Assembly: GCF_020405205.1 (NCBI RefSeq) | Contig: NZ_CP084469.1 | Location: forward strand, 372,001-436,000 | DNA from: Natrinema salinisoli | GTDB lineage: Archaea; Halobacteriota; Halobacteria; Halobacteriales; Natrialbaceae | Direction of reading: 5' to 3' | DNA: 64,000 nt | Shown: piece by piece, positions 8,631 to 17,389 of the stretch | How positions within the stretch are numbered: the first letter of the stretch is position 1 | How the letters are laid out: each line of letters begins with the position of its first letter | Translations under genes and position numbers: made by a program | The notes under the pieces: generated by a model | Database searches by the model: none | The model's input: only the letters and a program-made list of their open reading frames with translations | Told to the model about the DNA's origin: nothing

Positions 8631-8847
8631 GGCCGCACCGCCGCGTACCCGATTCGTCTTTCGACGCCGTGCCAGTACTCTGAAACCGACCGAGACCGGT
8701 AGTCATTTCTCGAGCGATCGGATTCACTACGGGTGCGCGAGCCGTGGCGGTCTGGCGCTGCTCGGCTTCTCCTCTCCGTTCCGGAAGTGAGTGGGGTCTC
8801 GGTCCGTCGTCCGATCTGTCACGCGAGTTAGATCCAACCCAAAGTAC

Positions 8848-8856
8848 TTTCTATAA
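8848..8856 (+). promoter_or_regulatory. TATA box of the HTH-CBS gene
   Basis: TTTCTATAA centred about 24-26 nt before the ATG at 8876, implying a leaderless mRNA. Confidence 0.55.
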
Positions 8857-8875
8857 CCCGTGGTTATGGACGCGT

Positions 8876-9415
8876 ATGGAACTCCCGACGCCCGCGGATC
8901 TCCGTCAGCGCCGTACCGAACTCGGGCTCACCCAGAGCGAACTGGCCGACACGGCCGACGTCTCCCAGCCGCTGATCGCCCGCATCGAAGGCGGCGACGT
9001 CGACCCGCGCCTGTCGACGCTCCGGCGGATCGTCAACGCCCTCGAGAAGGCCGAGAGCGACGTCATCCGCGCCGACGATCTGATGAACGAGGCCGTTGTC
9101 AGCGTCGCCCCCGGCGATCCCGTCAGTCAGGCCGCCCAGAAGATGGAGGAAGAGGCCTACTCGCAGCTGGCAGTCATTCAGGACGGCATTCCCGTGGGAT
9201 CGATCAGTCAGGGCGACCTCGTCCACCTCGACTCGGCGGACCGGGACGAACCCGTCGAGGAACACATGAGCGAGAGCTTTCCGACCGTCTCGAAAGACGC
9301 TACCCTGGACGAAATCAGCAACCTCCTCGAGCACTACAAGGCCGTGATGATCACCGAAGCCGGCGAGACCGTCGGCATCATCACCGAGGCCGATATCGCG
9401 GCGCGGCTGTCCTGA
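8876..9415 (+). CDS. HTH (Xre-like) transcriptional regulator with paired CBS domains
   Basis: 179 aa. Residues 1-62 form an Xre/Cro-type helix-turn-helix (RTELGLTQSELADTADVSQP is the HTH core). Two CBS motifs follow at about 66-120 (VVSVAPGDPVSQAAQKMEEE) and 125-179 (FPTVSKDATLDEISNLL), forming a Bateman module that normally senses adenosyl ligands. The protein is therefore likely a nucleotide- or SAM-responsive DNA-binding regulator. Start chosen by TATA spacing and the HTH position. The MFS gene begins 98 bp downstream and could be a target, though it has its own TATA box. Confidence 0.9.
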   Translation: MELPTPADLRQRRTELGLTQSELADTADVSQPLIARIEGGDVDPRLSTLRRIVNALEKAESDVIRADDLMNEAVVSVAPGDPVSQAAQKMEEEAYSQLAVIQDGIPVGSISQGDLVHLDSADRDEPVEEHMSESFPTVSKDATLDEISNLLEHYKAVMITEAGETVGIITEADIAARLS

Positions 9416-9482
9416 TCGAATCGACGCCGGCCGTTCCATCGCGATGGAACGGCAGGTAGAGACGGATTCGATCGGCCACGGG

Positions 9483-9490
9483 CTTTATTT
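9483..9490 (+). promoter_or_regulatory. TATA box of the MFS gene
   Basis: CTTTATTT centred about 27 nt before the ATG at 9514. It supports that start and a leaderless transcript. Confidence 0.6.
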
Positions 9491-9513
9491 GACGATGGCT
9501 GCATCTCGGAGCA

Positions 9514-10731
9514 ATGGCAGCAGTTGCTGGGACCAAGTGGCGTGCGCTCGTCCTCGTGGGGGTCGCGGAACTGTTCGCGATGACGCTATGGTTCAGCGGG
9601 ACGGCGGTGGGACCGGAGTTGGCCGAGATGTGGGCCCTCACGCCTGCCGAGACGGCCTGGCTGACCAACGCCGTCCAACTCGGGTTCGTCGTGGGCGCAC
9701 TCGTTTCGGCCTCGTTGACCATCGCAGACGTCGTCCGACCGCGGTCCCTCTTCGCCGGCTGTGCGTTCGCCGGCGCGGCGTCGACGGCCCTCATCGCGGG
9801 AGCCGTCGACAGCGGGTTCCCGGCTATCGTCCTTCGGTTTCTCACCGGCGTCGCGCTAGCAGGAGTCTATCCGACCGGCATGAAGATGATGGCCTCGTGG
9901 TTCGTCCGGGGCCGCGGGCTCGCCATCGGCGTCCTCGTCGGCGCGCTCACCGTCGGCTCGGCGTCGCCACACCTCCTCCGGGCCATCGGCGGAATCGGAC
10001 AGCCCCGACTCGTATTGTACGGGACGGCGGCCATCGCAACGGTAGGCGGGCTCCTCGCGCTGGCGTACGAGGACGGTCCGCATCAACCGGAAACGGCACC
10101 CTTCGACCCGAGCGCGATCCGTCGCATCGTCTCCGATCGCGGCGTCGTCCTCGCGAACACCGGGTACTTCGGTCACATGTGGGAACTCTACGCGGTCTGG
10201 ACGTGGATCCCGGTCTATCTCCTTGCCAGCTTCGAGGCCAGCGGGACGGCGAACCCCGAACAGCGCGCGGCGCTGCTCGCGTTCGGGACGATCGCAATCG
10301 GCGGGGTCGGGGCGTGGCTCGCCGGATCGGCCGCCGACCGCGTCGGTCGATCGCTCGTCACCAGCGCGTCGATGATCGTCTCCGGAGCGGCGTGCCTCCT
10401 CGCGGGAGTGGTCTACGGCTCCAGTCTCGCCGTGGTGTCCCCCTTCGTGCTCGTCTGGGGCTTCGTCATCGTCGCGGACTCCGCACAGTTCTCGACGGCG
10501 GTTTCCGAACTCGCGGACGACAGCTACGTCGGCTCCGCGCTGACGCTCCAGACGGCCGTCGGCTTTCTGATCACCATCGGGTCGATCCAACTCGTCCCAA
10601 TCGTCCAACGCGTGGTCGGCTGGCAGTGGGCGTTCGCCCCGCTCGCGATCGGACCGCTGATCGGGACGCTCGCCATGCTCAGGCTTCGAACGCTGCCGGA
10701 ATCGGAGAAGTTGGCCGGCGGCCGAGGATAG
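9514..10731 (+). CDS. Major facilitator superfamily transporter
   Basis: 405 aa integral membrane protein with about 12 hydrophobic segments. The MFS signature region between helices 2 and 3 is weak, but RFLTGVALAGVYPTGMKMMA (helix 4) and the second-half repeat GAWLAGSAADRVGRSLV match MFS_1 carriers of the nitrate/organic-anion type. The substrate cannot be read from sequence. Its own TATA box sets the start. It converges with the HTH regulator at 10785, with a 53-bp gap. Confidence 0.85.
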   Translation: MAAVAGTKWRALVLVGVAELFAMTLWFSGTAVGPELAEMWALTPAETAWLTNAVQLGFVVGALVSASLTIADVVRPRSLFAGCAFAGAASTALIAGAVDSGFPAIVLRFLTGVALAGVYPTGMKMMASWFVRGRGLAIGVLVGALTVGSASPHLLRAIGGIGQPRLVLYGTAAIATVGGLLALAYEDGPHQPETAPFDPSAIRRIVSDRGVVLANTGYFGHMWELYAVWTWIPVYLLASFEASGTANPEQRAALLAFGTIAIGGVGAWLAGSAADRVGRSLVTSASMIVSGAACLLAGVVYGSSLAVVSPFVLVWGFVIVADSAQFSTAVSELADDSYVGSALTLQTAVGFLITIGSIQLVPIVQRVVGWQWAFAPLAIGPLIGTLAMLRLRTLPESEKLAGGRG

Positions 10732-10784
10732 TTCGGGTTGCGATTGTGGTTCCGGGCGGTCTCGATCGATCGGTACCCGAACCG

Positions 10785-11198
10785 CTACTCGAGGTCGGGA
10801 CGCGGCGCGTTCTCGTATTTGACCATCTTCTCGGGTTTATCGGAAATCGTCTCGTAGATCCGCTGAAGTGTCTCCTCGGCCGCGAGCAGGTTGTGGTTCT
10901 CGAGGAATTCGCGTCCCTCATCAGTCAGCCGATAGAATTTCCATGGATACCCCTGCCGACGCTCGTCGTCCGGAAGTTCGACGGCCTCGACGATCCCGGC
11001 GTCGATCAGCTTCTGGACGTGCTTGTAGACCGTCGCGTCGCTCACGCTGGGGTTGAGCTGTTCGAGTTCGTACATCGACGGCAGCTCGTCGGGGTGTTGG
11101 AGAATATTGGAAAGCAGTGCGAATCGCGTTTCCTGGGTCACGAACCGGACGAGTGCCCGCGTGTTCGCCCCCTCCGGAGTCCCCACGTCAGTGCTCAT
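10785..11198 (-). CDS. Winged-helix transcriptional regulator, probably self-regulating
   Basis: 137 aa winged-helix protein (TQETRFALLSNILQHPDELP, SMYELEQLNPSVSDATVYKH as the recognition region, then the wing RQGYPWKFYRLTDEGREFLE). It resembles haloarchaeal PadR/ArsR-like repressors. The ATG at 11198 is chosen. The frame extends 24 residues further upstream, but those would be encoded by the operator-like DNA. Two tandem dyads (11230-11260) directly upstream are a strong candidate for its binding site. The ligand is unknown. The divergent neighbour at 11339 may be co-controlled. Confidence 0.85.
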   Translation of the reverse strand: MSTDVGTPEGANTRALVRFVTQETRFALLSNILQHPDELPSMYELEQLNPSVSDATVYKHVQKLIDAGIVEAVELPDDERRQGYPWKFYRLTDEGREFLENHNLLAAEETLQRIYETISDKPEKMVKYENAPRPDLE

Positions 11199-11229
11199 AC
11201 CGTCAGCTACGGAGCGTAGCACCAAGTAG

Positions 11230-11260
11230 TTTACCCTGAAGTAAATTACTCTGCGGTAAT
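11230..11260. promoter_or_regulatory. Two tandem TTAC-N6-GTAA dyads, probable operator
   Basis: TTTAC-N6-GTAAA at 11230-11245 and ATTAC-N6-GTAAT at 11245-11260 abut, sharing one A. Both have the same 6-nt spacer and are perfect. They lie 32-62 nt upstream of the regulator ATG at 11198. Confidence 0.7.
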
Positions 11261-11338
11261 CTGCCGGCACCGTCGGACACTATCGGAAACGGAAATCACA
11301 CGGAAACTACTATCCGCAATTCACGATAATCTCCGGGT

Positions 11339-11887
11339 ATGACAGACGACGATCCACCGGTCCCCGAGGCAGTCCTCACGAGCGCATCGGAGCGACTCGA
11401 GGCCGAGGACCTCTCGCTCGCCGATAACGAGGAGATCCTCCACGCGCTGAGCGAGTTACGGCCGGTGTACGAAAGCGACCGGTCGTACTTCGTGCTCGGG
11501 AACTACGATCGCGAACCGATCCGCCGACTGAACCTCGTCGTCGATCGGCTGAACCGCCGATCGGACGCCTACGCCTTTCGGATGGTCGACGTCCGCGGCG
11601 AGTGGGAGAACGGTATCCAGAAGTTCTGTCTGGTCGCGGATCTCGTCACGCACGTCGTCGGGGTCGCCGAGCGCGAGCCCAGCGGGTTTCTCGTCGAACA
11701 GGGGCTGCTCGCGGGCACCGAGGAGTACTTCGAAAAGACGCACGTCCTCAAGCGGGACTATCCGGACGAGGACCGGTCCTACGACTGGATGCAGGACGGC
11801 GTCTTCGAGTTGCTCGAGACGGCGGGGCGACTGCACCGATGGGAGACCGAGACGGACCTCGTCGAGGCTGTCGAGGCGCTCCCGTAG
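11339..11887 (+). CDS. Conserved haloarchaeal protein of unknown function
   Basis: 182 aa soluble acidic protein. Recognisable blocks are SYFVLGNYDREPIRRLNLV, the FRMVDVRGEWENGIQKFCLV segment, VVGVAEREPSGFLVEQGLLA and SYDWMQDGVFELLE. I believe I have seen this pattern in several haloarchaeal genomes, but I cannot name a function. The nucleotide/metabolite-binding style of the VLGNYDRE and GFLVEQG segments recalls TIR- or nucleosidase-like Rossmann proteins, which is only a guess. It is divergent from the winged-helix regulator, 140 bp away. Confidence 0.75.
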   Translation: MTDDDPPVPEAVLTSASERLEAEDLSLADNEEILHALSELRPVYESDRSYFVLGNYDREPIRRLNLVVDRLNRRSDAYAFRMVDVRGEWENGIQKFCLVADLVTHVVGVAEREPSGFLVEQGLLAGTEEYFEKTHVLKRDYPDEDRSYDWMQDGVFELLETAGRLHRWETETDLVEAVEALP

Positions 11888-12153
11888 TGGCCGACTCGAG
11901 CGTTTGTATCATCGTTTCGGACTGTTGAACACGCACTTGCGGCGTTTCGATCCCCCGTCGACGCATATTGCCGAACGCGCAACCGGATATCTGTGACGGT
12001 CCTAAAACTGAATTACCGGACACAGCCCGCTACTTCGCGGCCTCAACATGAGGCTGTCCGAGCCGAAACCGTATCTATGTTCGAGTGTTCGATGAAACTA
12101 TCTCTGTCCTTATTGGACGGCTGGGGCGTTAGTCGGGAGTGGAGGCTACTACT

Positions 12154-12702
12154 ATGGATCACGAGTCATTCCCGACTACGGATAGCGAGGAGTCGACGCG
12201 ACGGAAGTTCATGAAACAGAGTGCTGCAGCGACCGCCGGGATGGCGCTCGTCGGTGCGGGAGCGGGCACCGCGACCGCTCAGGACGACGGTGTCCTCGAC
12301 AGTGCCGACGAATCGTGGGGTGCGCTCATCTTCGCCAACAACTTCCACCCCGAGGCGCGGTTCGCCATCGTCTCCGATGTCGTCGAGTGGACCCCTAACT
12401 ACGGAGACATACAGGACAGTTGGTTCACGGATTACAACACCTACCACATTCGGTGGCTCAACAGCGGCGAGATCGTTCCGCTGTTCATCTCAGAGGACAC
12501 CAACCTCGGTCAGTTCAACGAAGATCTCGGCTACATTCCGGAGCCGGAGGAGGGCCAGAACTGGCCGCAGGTGTTCGAGATGAACCAGGAGTGGACGCCG
12601 TTCAGTGACAACCAGCGACTCATCACCGTCAACGCGAACCCCATCAGCGACGAGGTCGCGCAGTCGATCCTCCAGCACGACGACTGGTGGCAATCCGGCT
12701 GA
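12154..12702 (+). CDS. Tat-exported haloarchaeal protein of unknown function
   Basis: 182 aa. A twin-arginine signal (STRRKFMKQSAAATAG, Arg16-Arg17) and the alanine-rich h-region end at about residue 42 (GTATAQ), so export by the Tat route with cleavage near Ala42 is expected. There is no lipobox cysteine. The mature part is rich in aromatic and acidic residues (WGALIFANNFHPEARFAIVS, DSWFTDYNTYHIRWLNSGE) with no known enzyme motif, and ends DDWWQSG. ATG 12154 is preferred to the in-frame GTG at 12139. A six-T tract at 12772-12777 may terminate transcription. Confidence 0.82.
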   Translation: MDHESFPTTDSEESTRRKFMKQSAAATAGMALVGAGAGTATAQDDGVLDSADESWGALIFANNFHPEARFAIVSDVVEWTPNYGDIQDSWFTDYNTYHIRWLNSGEIVPLFISEDTNLGQFNEDLGYIPEPEEGQNWPQVFEMNQEWTPFSDNQRLITVNANPISDEVAQSILQHDDWWQSG

Positions 12703-12771
12703 AACTAGCCGTACGGACAGTCCATCGCGGATAGATCGACACGGTGTGGACGCGAGCTACACGGAGCGATC

Positions 12772-12777
12772 TTTTTT
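12772..12777 (+). terminator. T6 tract after the Tat-exported protein gene
   Basis: TTTTTT about 70 nt past the stop at 12702, in an otherwise GC-rich gap; consistent with archaeal oligo-T termination. Confidence 0.4.
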
Positions 12778-12947
12778 GAACGAGAGTGCGCTGACGCCGT
12801 CCTCAACGCGTCGTTCGCCGGCGTTCCCGCGGCGAGCCAGCAGGGCACGCTTTCGAGGGCGACCTGTGTCTCGCCGACGGTTTCGAGAGCACGTCGACTG
12901 CGTCGGGGACGCCGCCGACCGCGGCCGGACGGGACGAACAACCGATC

Positions 12948-13922
12948 TTAGCTGTGACCGGACACCGGCACCGGCTCGTAGGGCTCCTCGAGGTACTCGA
13001 GATCGTCGTCCGATAACTCGATCTCGAGCGCTTCGACGGCCTGCTCTAGGTGCTCGACGCTGGTCGTGCCGACGATCGGGGCGTCGACCCAGTCCTTGTG
13101 CAGCAGCCACGAGAGCGCGATCTGGGCCATCGTCGCGCTCTTATCGTTGGCCAGGTCGGCGACGCGCTCGTTGATTTCTTGGCCGCCGCCCTCGCGGTAG
13201 GGGTGTTCGTACATGTGCTCCTCGGTCTCGCCGCGGGTCGTGGCGTCGATCTCCTCGTGGGGGCGCGTCAGGTAGCCCCGAGCCATGGGCGACCACGGAA
13301 CGACGCCGATGTTTTCTTTCTCACAGAGCGGCAACGTCTCCCGCTCTTCCTCGCGATAGACGAGGTTGTAGTGGTTCTGCATCGTCTGGAATCGCTCGAG
13401 GCCCAGCGAGTCGCTCGTGTGCAGTGCGTCGGCGAGCTGGTGGGCCCACATCGAGGAGGCACCGATGTAGCGGACGTGTCCGCGTCGAACGGCGTCGTCG
13501 AGTGCCCGCAACGTCGTCTCGATCGGCGTCTCGTAGTCCCAGCGGTGGGGCTGGTAGAGGTCGATGGTGTCCATGCCGAGTCGCTCGCGGCTGGCCGCCA
13601 GTTCCTGTTCGATCGCCTTCCGGGAGAGTCCGCCCGAGTTCGGGTCGTCGTCGCGCATCCGGAAGAAGCCCTTCGTGGCGACGACCGACTCCTCGCGGTG
13701 GCCCTCGAGGGCCTCGCCCAGGATCCGCTCGGATTCGCCTCGCGAGTACATGTTCGCGGTGTCGAAGAAGTTGATCCCGAGGTCGAGCGCCCGGTCGATG
13801 ATCTTCTTGCTCTCTTCGTCTTCGAGGACCCATTCGCGCCAGTCGCTCGAGCCGAAGCTCATGCAGCCGAGACAGATGCGGCTCACCTGCATCCCCGTGG
13901 AACCGAGAGTCGTGTACTCCAT
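12948..13922 (-). CDS. Aldo/keto reductase
   Basis: 324 aa NADPH-dependent AKR. The catalytic Asp/Tyr are in FFDTANMYSRGESE, the Lys in VVATKGFF and the His in YQPHRWDYETP. The C-terminal cofactor segment (APIVGTTSVEHLEQAVEAL) is complete. It begins MEYTTLGSTGMQVSRICLGC, the standard AKR start, so ATG 13922 is chosen over the 20-residue extension. Likely reduces small aldehydes or ketones. Monocistronic; the upstream 109-bp gap separates it from a tiny divergent ORF at 14032. Confidence 0.92.
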   Translation of the reverse strand: MEYTTLGSTGMQVSRICLGCMSFGSSDWREWVLEDEESKKIIDRALDLGINFFDTANMYSRGESERILGEALEGHREESVVATKGFFRMRDDDPNSGGLSRKAIEQELAASRERLGMDTIDLYQPHRWDYETPIETTLRALDDAVRRGHVRYIGASSMWAHQLADALHTSDSLGLERFQTMQNHYNLVYREEERETLPLCEKENIGVVPWSPMARGYLTRPHEEIDATTRGETEEHMYEHPYREGGGQEINERVADLANDKSATMAQIALSWLLHKDWVDAPIVGTTSVEHLEQAVEALEIELSDDDLEYLEEPYEPVPVSGHS

Positions 13923-14031
13923 AGCGATAGTACGAAAACCGGGAAGAAAACAGTACGTGGTGCGGCAATCGATACCACACAACTGGCAGCGTTATTTTTT
14001 AGTAAAATCAGTATAATACAGCCGACTGCAT

Positions 14032-14121
14032 ATGACGGACGAACACAACGATCGAGAGGCGGAGCGCAGCGACGACGGCGGCATCGTCTCGCGAATCAAG
14101 AACGTGTTCGACCGCAGCTAA
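14032..14121 (+). CDS. Candidate 29-aa microprotein
   Basis: A complete ATG-to-TAA frame encoding MTDEHNDREAE followed by a second half with GGIVSRIKNVFDR. The composition is strikingly genome-like: an acidic polar head and an amphipathic basic tail helix. An AT-rich tract with AGTATAATAC lies just upstream. It lies between the divergent aldo/keto reductase and the 3' end of the FNT-USP gene. Too short for certainty; could be chance. Confidence 0.4.
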   Translation: MTDEHNDREAERSDDGGIVSRIKNVFDRS

Positions 14122-14190
14122 TCGCGCCGACCGAACCTGTCCCGTTCGATAGCCCATTTTTCGGCGATCCCGTGGTCGACAGTCGGTCGG

Positions 14191-16065
14191 CTACCAGTGG
14201 CCGAACAGCCGCTGGACGACGGTTCGGTCGCTCGGTCGCTCGGCCAGCAGCACCGAACTGTCGACCTCGTTGACGACGTCCATGTGCAGCGAGTCGCTCA
14301 TCAGTCGCGAGATGACCCCCTCCTCGGTCGCCCCGATGAGGACGAGCGAGTGATCCTGTGCCTGCCGGCAGATCGCTTTCTCGACGTCGCCGGAGTCGTC
14401 GACGACGAGGTCGGCGTCCTCAAGGTCGTGTTGGGCGGCCCATTCGGCGAGGAACTCTTCGCCTCGCTCGCGGTCGTCCGGGCCGGCGACGACGTGCTGG
14501 AGCGTGATTTCGGCACCGGAGCGGTCGCGCAGCGTGCGTGCGACCTCGGCGCTCAGGTCCGAGTCCGGGCCACCTGCGGTCGGGAGGAGGACGCGCGAGG
14601 TGTCCAGGTCCCGATCCTTGAGGATGAGAAAGTCACAGGGGAGGTTGCTCGTCAGCTCGTTGATCCGGCTTTCGGCGCGCCCCTTCTTACCCCACGGTCG
14701 GTCTTCGCCCCAGCCCAGTACCACGAGATCGGCGTTCTCGCGTTCCGCGGTGTCGAAGACGTCCTCGAACGAGCGGTGGGAGACGACCGTCGACGTCTCG
14801 AAGTCGACGTCGTAGGACTGGGCTCGCTGACCGATGACCTCCATCCGTTCCTCGGACTCGGAGACGATCCGTTCGGTCTGGCCGGCACCGTATCGCATGG
14901 ACGCGCGACCCGGCATCTGGACGATGTGAACGGCGTGGACCGTCGCGTGTTCGTGACCGCTGGCCAGTCTGCAGGCGAGGTCGACGATCGTCGATTCGGT
15001 TCGCGGGTTCGAAATCGGGACGAGAATGCGATAGTTGCCGTTGTCGCTCGCGTGGGTTTCGGCGGTGTCGATCAACGGAACGTACGACCGACCCACGTAG
15101 CTGCCGAACAGCCACTCCTTGATCGAGAGCTGGCGATCGGCTCCCTCGAAGCGGGCGGACTCGAGGCGGTGTTCGCTGGTCTGGAAGTAATTGACGACGG
15201 TGACGAGGACGATACCGCCGATGGTGTTCCCGAGCAAGACCGGCAGGACGAACTGGGTGAGGCCGATGTACGGGTGGATATTGCCGCCGAGCACGTAGTA
15301 GATCATTTCGGTAAACGAGACGACGACGTGGAACAGGTTGCCGAGCGGAATGGAGAGGAAGGCCAGATAGACGACGACGAGCCGCGAGATCGTGTCCCGC
15401 GAGGCGTAGACGATCCAGACGACGCCGGCGACGATGAGTCCAGCGAAGGCCGCCTTGGAGAACAGGGTCCACCACGGCGTCTCGACGCCCTTTTTCGCGA
15501 GGTCCATCGCGGCGACTGCCGTTTCGTCGTCGAAGACCTGACTGTAATACAGTGCGATCGCACCGAGCCCGCCGCCGGCGAAATTACCTGCGAGGACGAT
15601 CGTCCAGTGGCGAAGCAGTGCAGGGATGCTGGCCAGTCGCTCCAGCGTCAGCGCGACCGGCGGCAGCGTGTTCTCGGTGTAGAGCTGGTAGCCGCCGATG
15701 ATGATGTAGATAAATCCCAGCGGATACAACACCTTGCTCAGGATCGGATGCCCGTCCGTCGACGCCGTCAACGTGGCGTACAGCAGGAACGTAATCGTGA
15801 TCGCGAAGCCGGCGGCGAGGCCGCTGAAGAACAGTTCGCGTCCACCGGACGTGACCTCCTCGTCGGCCGCGGCGACGATCCGCTGGAAGATCTCGTCGGA
15901 GGAGAACCGATCCCGGACGACTGCGCCGACAGCCGGCGCGCCGCTCCTGGAGCGCTCGACGGCCTCTCGAACCTGTTCCTGTTCCGGCCGCTGCGCAGCC
16001 TGTCCCCCCGCGTCGGGCGGATCTCGATCCGTCCGCCCCTGATCCGGTCGGTTGGGATTACTCAT
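14191..16065 (-). CDS. FNT-type anion channel fused to two universal stress protein domains
   Basis: 624 aa. A polar N terminus (1-74) is followed by a formate/nitrite transporter (FNT/FocA) membrane domain at about 75-295 (six helices; FFSGLAAGFAITITFLLYAT, LAGNFAGGGLGAI, FVLPVLLGNTIGGI). Two UspA-like domains follow, at about 345-478 (NYRILVPISNP, DLVVLGWGEDRPWG) and 485-615 (SRVLLPTAGG, SLVLIGATEEG). FNT proteins pass formate, nitrite or hydrosulfide; the Usp domains may gate the channel by nucleotide binding (inference). Normal FocA proteins are about 280 aa, so this is a true multidomain fusion. Monocistronic. Confidence 0.9.
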   Translation of the reverse strand: MSNPNRPDQGRTDRDPPDAGGQAAQRPEQEQVREAVERSRSGAPAVGAVVRDRFSSDEIFQRIVAAADEEVTSGGRELFFSGLAAGFAITITFLLYATLTASTDGHPILSKVLYPLGFIYIIIGGYQLYTENTLPPVALTLERLASIPALLRHWTIVLAGNFAGGGLGAIALYYSQVFDDETAVAAMDLAKKGVETPWWTLFSKAAFAGLIVAGVVWIVYASRDTISRLVVVYLAFLSIPLGNLFHVVVSFTEMIYYVLGGNIHPYIGLTQFVLPVLLGNTIGGIVLVTVVNYFQTSEHRLESARFEGADRQLSIKEWLFGSYVGRSYVPLIDTAETHASDNGNYRILVPISNPRTESTIVDLACRLASGHEHATVHAVHIVQMPGRASMRYGAGQTERIVSESEERMEVIGQRAQSYDVDFETSTVVSHRSFEDVFDTAERENADLVVLGWGEDRPWGKKGRAESRINELTSNLPCDFLILKDRDLDTSRVLLPTAGGPDSDLSAEVARTLRDRSGAEITLQHVVAGPDDRERGEEFLAEWAAQHDLEDADLVVDDSGDVEKAICRQAQDHSLVLIGATEEGVISRLMSDSLHMDVVNEVDSSVLLAERPSDRTVVQRLFGHW

Positions 16066-16171
16066 TAACAGGTACGCGTTCGTAGAGGAACTAATCGTTT
16101 AGCATCTCGTACGGTGGTGATCACGGGTCCCCGATAGCGGGTCGCGATCGGTTCGAAGGGCCCCCATCCGA

Positions 16172-17389
16172 CTACAGCGCATCCGGCTCGAGCCGCCCGA
16201 TACCTCCCCTGAGCGCGATGAACGCACCCACCGCGACCAGACAGTACGCGGCGAGGAGGCCCCACGTCGCGGTCGTCGGGTTGCCGAGTGCGAACTTCGC
16301 GACGGTGTTCGCGGGGTGTTCGGGGAGGACGGTCGCGACGACCAGGCCGCCGACGGTGGCCATGGAGTAGAGCAACTGGGCCTGCCGTCGATCGGGCGCC
16401 CACAGCGCGACCGCGACCCCGACGGTGACGACGAGCAACGAGAGCGCGGCCACCAGGACGACCAGCGCGGCGGGCGCCGCGATCGCGGTTCCGTTGACCG
16501 CCAGCAGGAGGAACCAGGCGATCGCCTGTAGCGGAGCCAGTGCCGCCGTCGCCACCAGCTTCGCGTCGACGATCTCCGCGAGCGAGAGCGGCGCGACCCG
16601 GAGGAGTTCGAGGGTTCCGCGCTGGCGTTCCTCGATCAGCGAGTCGACGACGATCGAGCCGCTGATGAACACCGGCAGGAAGCACAACAGCGGCAGCAAG
16701 ATCGTGTACGTGAAGCCGACGTAGGGGCTCGACTGGATCGACGTCGGAACGGGTATCGGCGACCGCTCGAGTCGACCCTCATCGGCGTTTTGCTGGCGCT
16801 CGACGCGTTCGACGTTCTCCAGCGTATTTCGGATCTGGACGACGAGCAGCGTCGTCCGCAACCCCTCTTCGGGGACGGTGGCCCTGACGCTGAGCTGGCC
16901 GTCGGCGTTTCTATTGGCGTCGAGGACGGCGGAAACCCTTCCGTCGTCGAACGCGTCATAGGCGCTCCCGCGGTCACCGTAGCGCTCGGCCGTGACGCCG
17001 TCTTGTCCGTTCGCGACCCGCAGAAGCGTATCGATGTCGTCGCCGGTGACGGCGACCTCGGTCTGGTAGCCGTCGACCGAGCCGGGATCGTACAGCGAGA
17101 CGAGCCCGACGACCAGAAAGGACGAGAACGCGGCGATGAACAGCTGGATCGACAGCGCCAGAATGATCGTCTTTTCCGAGCGCAGCGAGGCGAGTTCCCG
17201 GCGAGCGACCGCCCAGCGCGCACCCCAGGTCGACCCCGACTCGGTACCGCCGTCGGGCCGAACCGGGGGGTTCGGACCCCGCTGGATCGACTCCCGCTCG
17301 CGACCGCGATCGCGATCACGCGACAAGGGAGAGCACCCCCAGGTTGTAGCTCGCGTGAACGAGTGTCGCGACGAGGAACCCGACTGCAT
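16172..17389 (-). CDS. ABC-2-type exporter permease
   Basis: 405 aa permease of the ABC-2/NatB class. The first helix (IILALSIQLFIAAFSSFLVV) is followed by an extracytoplasmic loop of about 150 residues, then a cluster of five helices with VDSLIEERQRGTLELLRVAP, the conserved cytoplasmic coupling motif. The ATG at 17389 overlaps the upstream permease gene by 74 bp; a TTG about 11 nt before the upstream stop is an alternative start, since no in-frame ATG or GTG lies between. It is the third gene of an operon with the ATPase (19196) and the PrsW-fused permease (17316), and with them probably exports an ion or hydrophobic substrate. Confidence 0.82.
   Translation of the reverse strand: MQSGSSSRHSFTRATTWGCSPLSRDRDRGRERESIQRGPNPPVRPDGGTESGSTWGARWAVARRELASLRSEKTIILALSIQLFIAAFSSFLVVGLVSLYDPGSVDGYQTEVAVTGDDIDTLLRVANGQDGVTAERYGDRGSAYDAFDDGRVSAVLDANRNADGQLSVRATVPEEGLRTTLLVVQIRNTLENVERVERQQNADEGRLERSPIPVPTSIQSSPYVGFTYTILLPLLCFLPVFISGSIVVDSLIEERQRGTLELLRVAPLSLAEIVDAKLVATAALAPLQAIAWFLLLAVNGTAIAAPAALVVLVAALSLLVVTVGVAVALWAPDRRQAQLLYSMATVGGLVVATVLPEHPANTVAKFALGNPTTATWGLLAAYCLVAVGAFIALRGGIGRLEPDAL

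Noticed and set aside
12705..12941. 78-codon minus-strand frame after the Tat-exported protein
   Set aside because: Basic, low-complexity and without promoter; likely chance.
14197..16068. 623-codon frame antisense to the FNT-Usp gene
   Set aside because: Composition artefact; the minus-strand FNT-Usp protein has clear domains.
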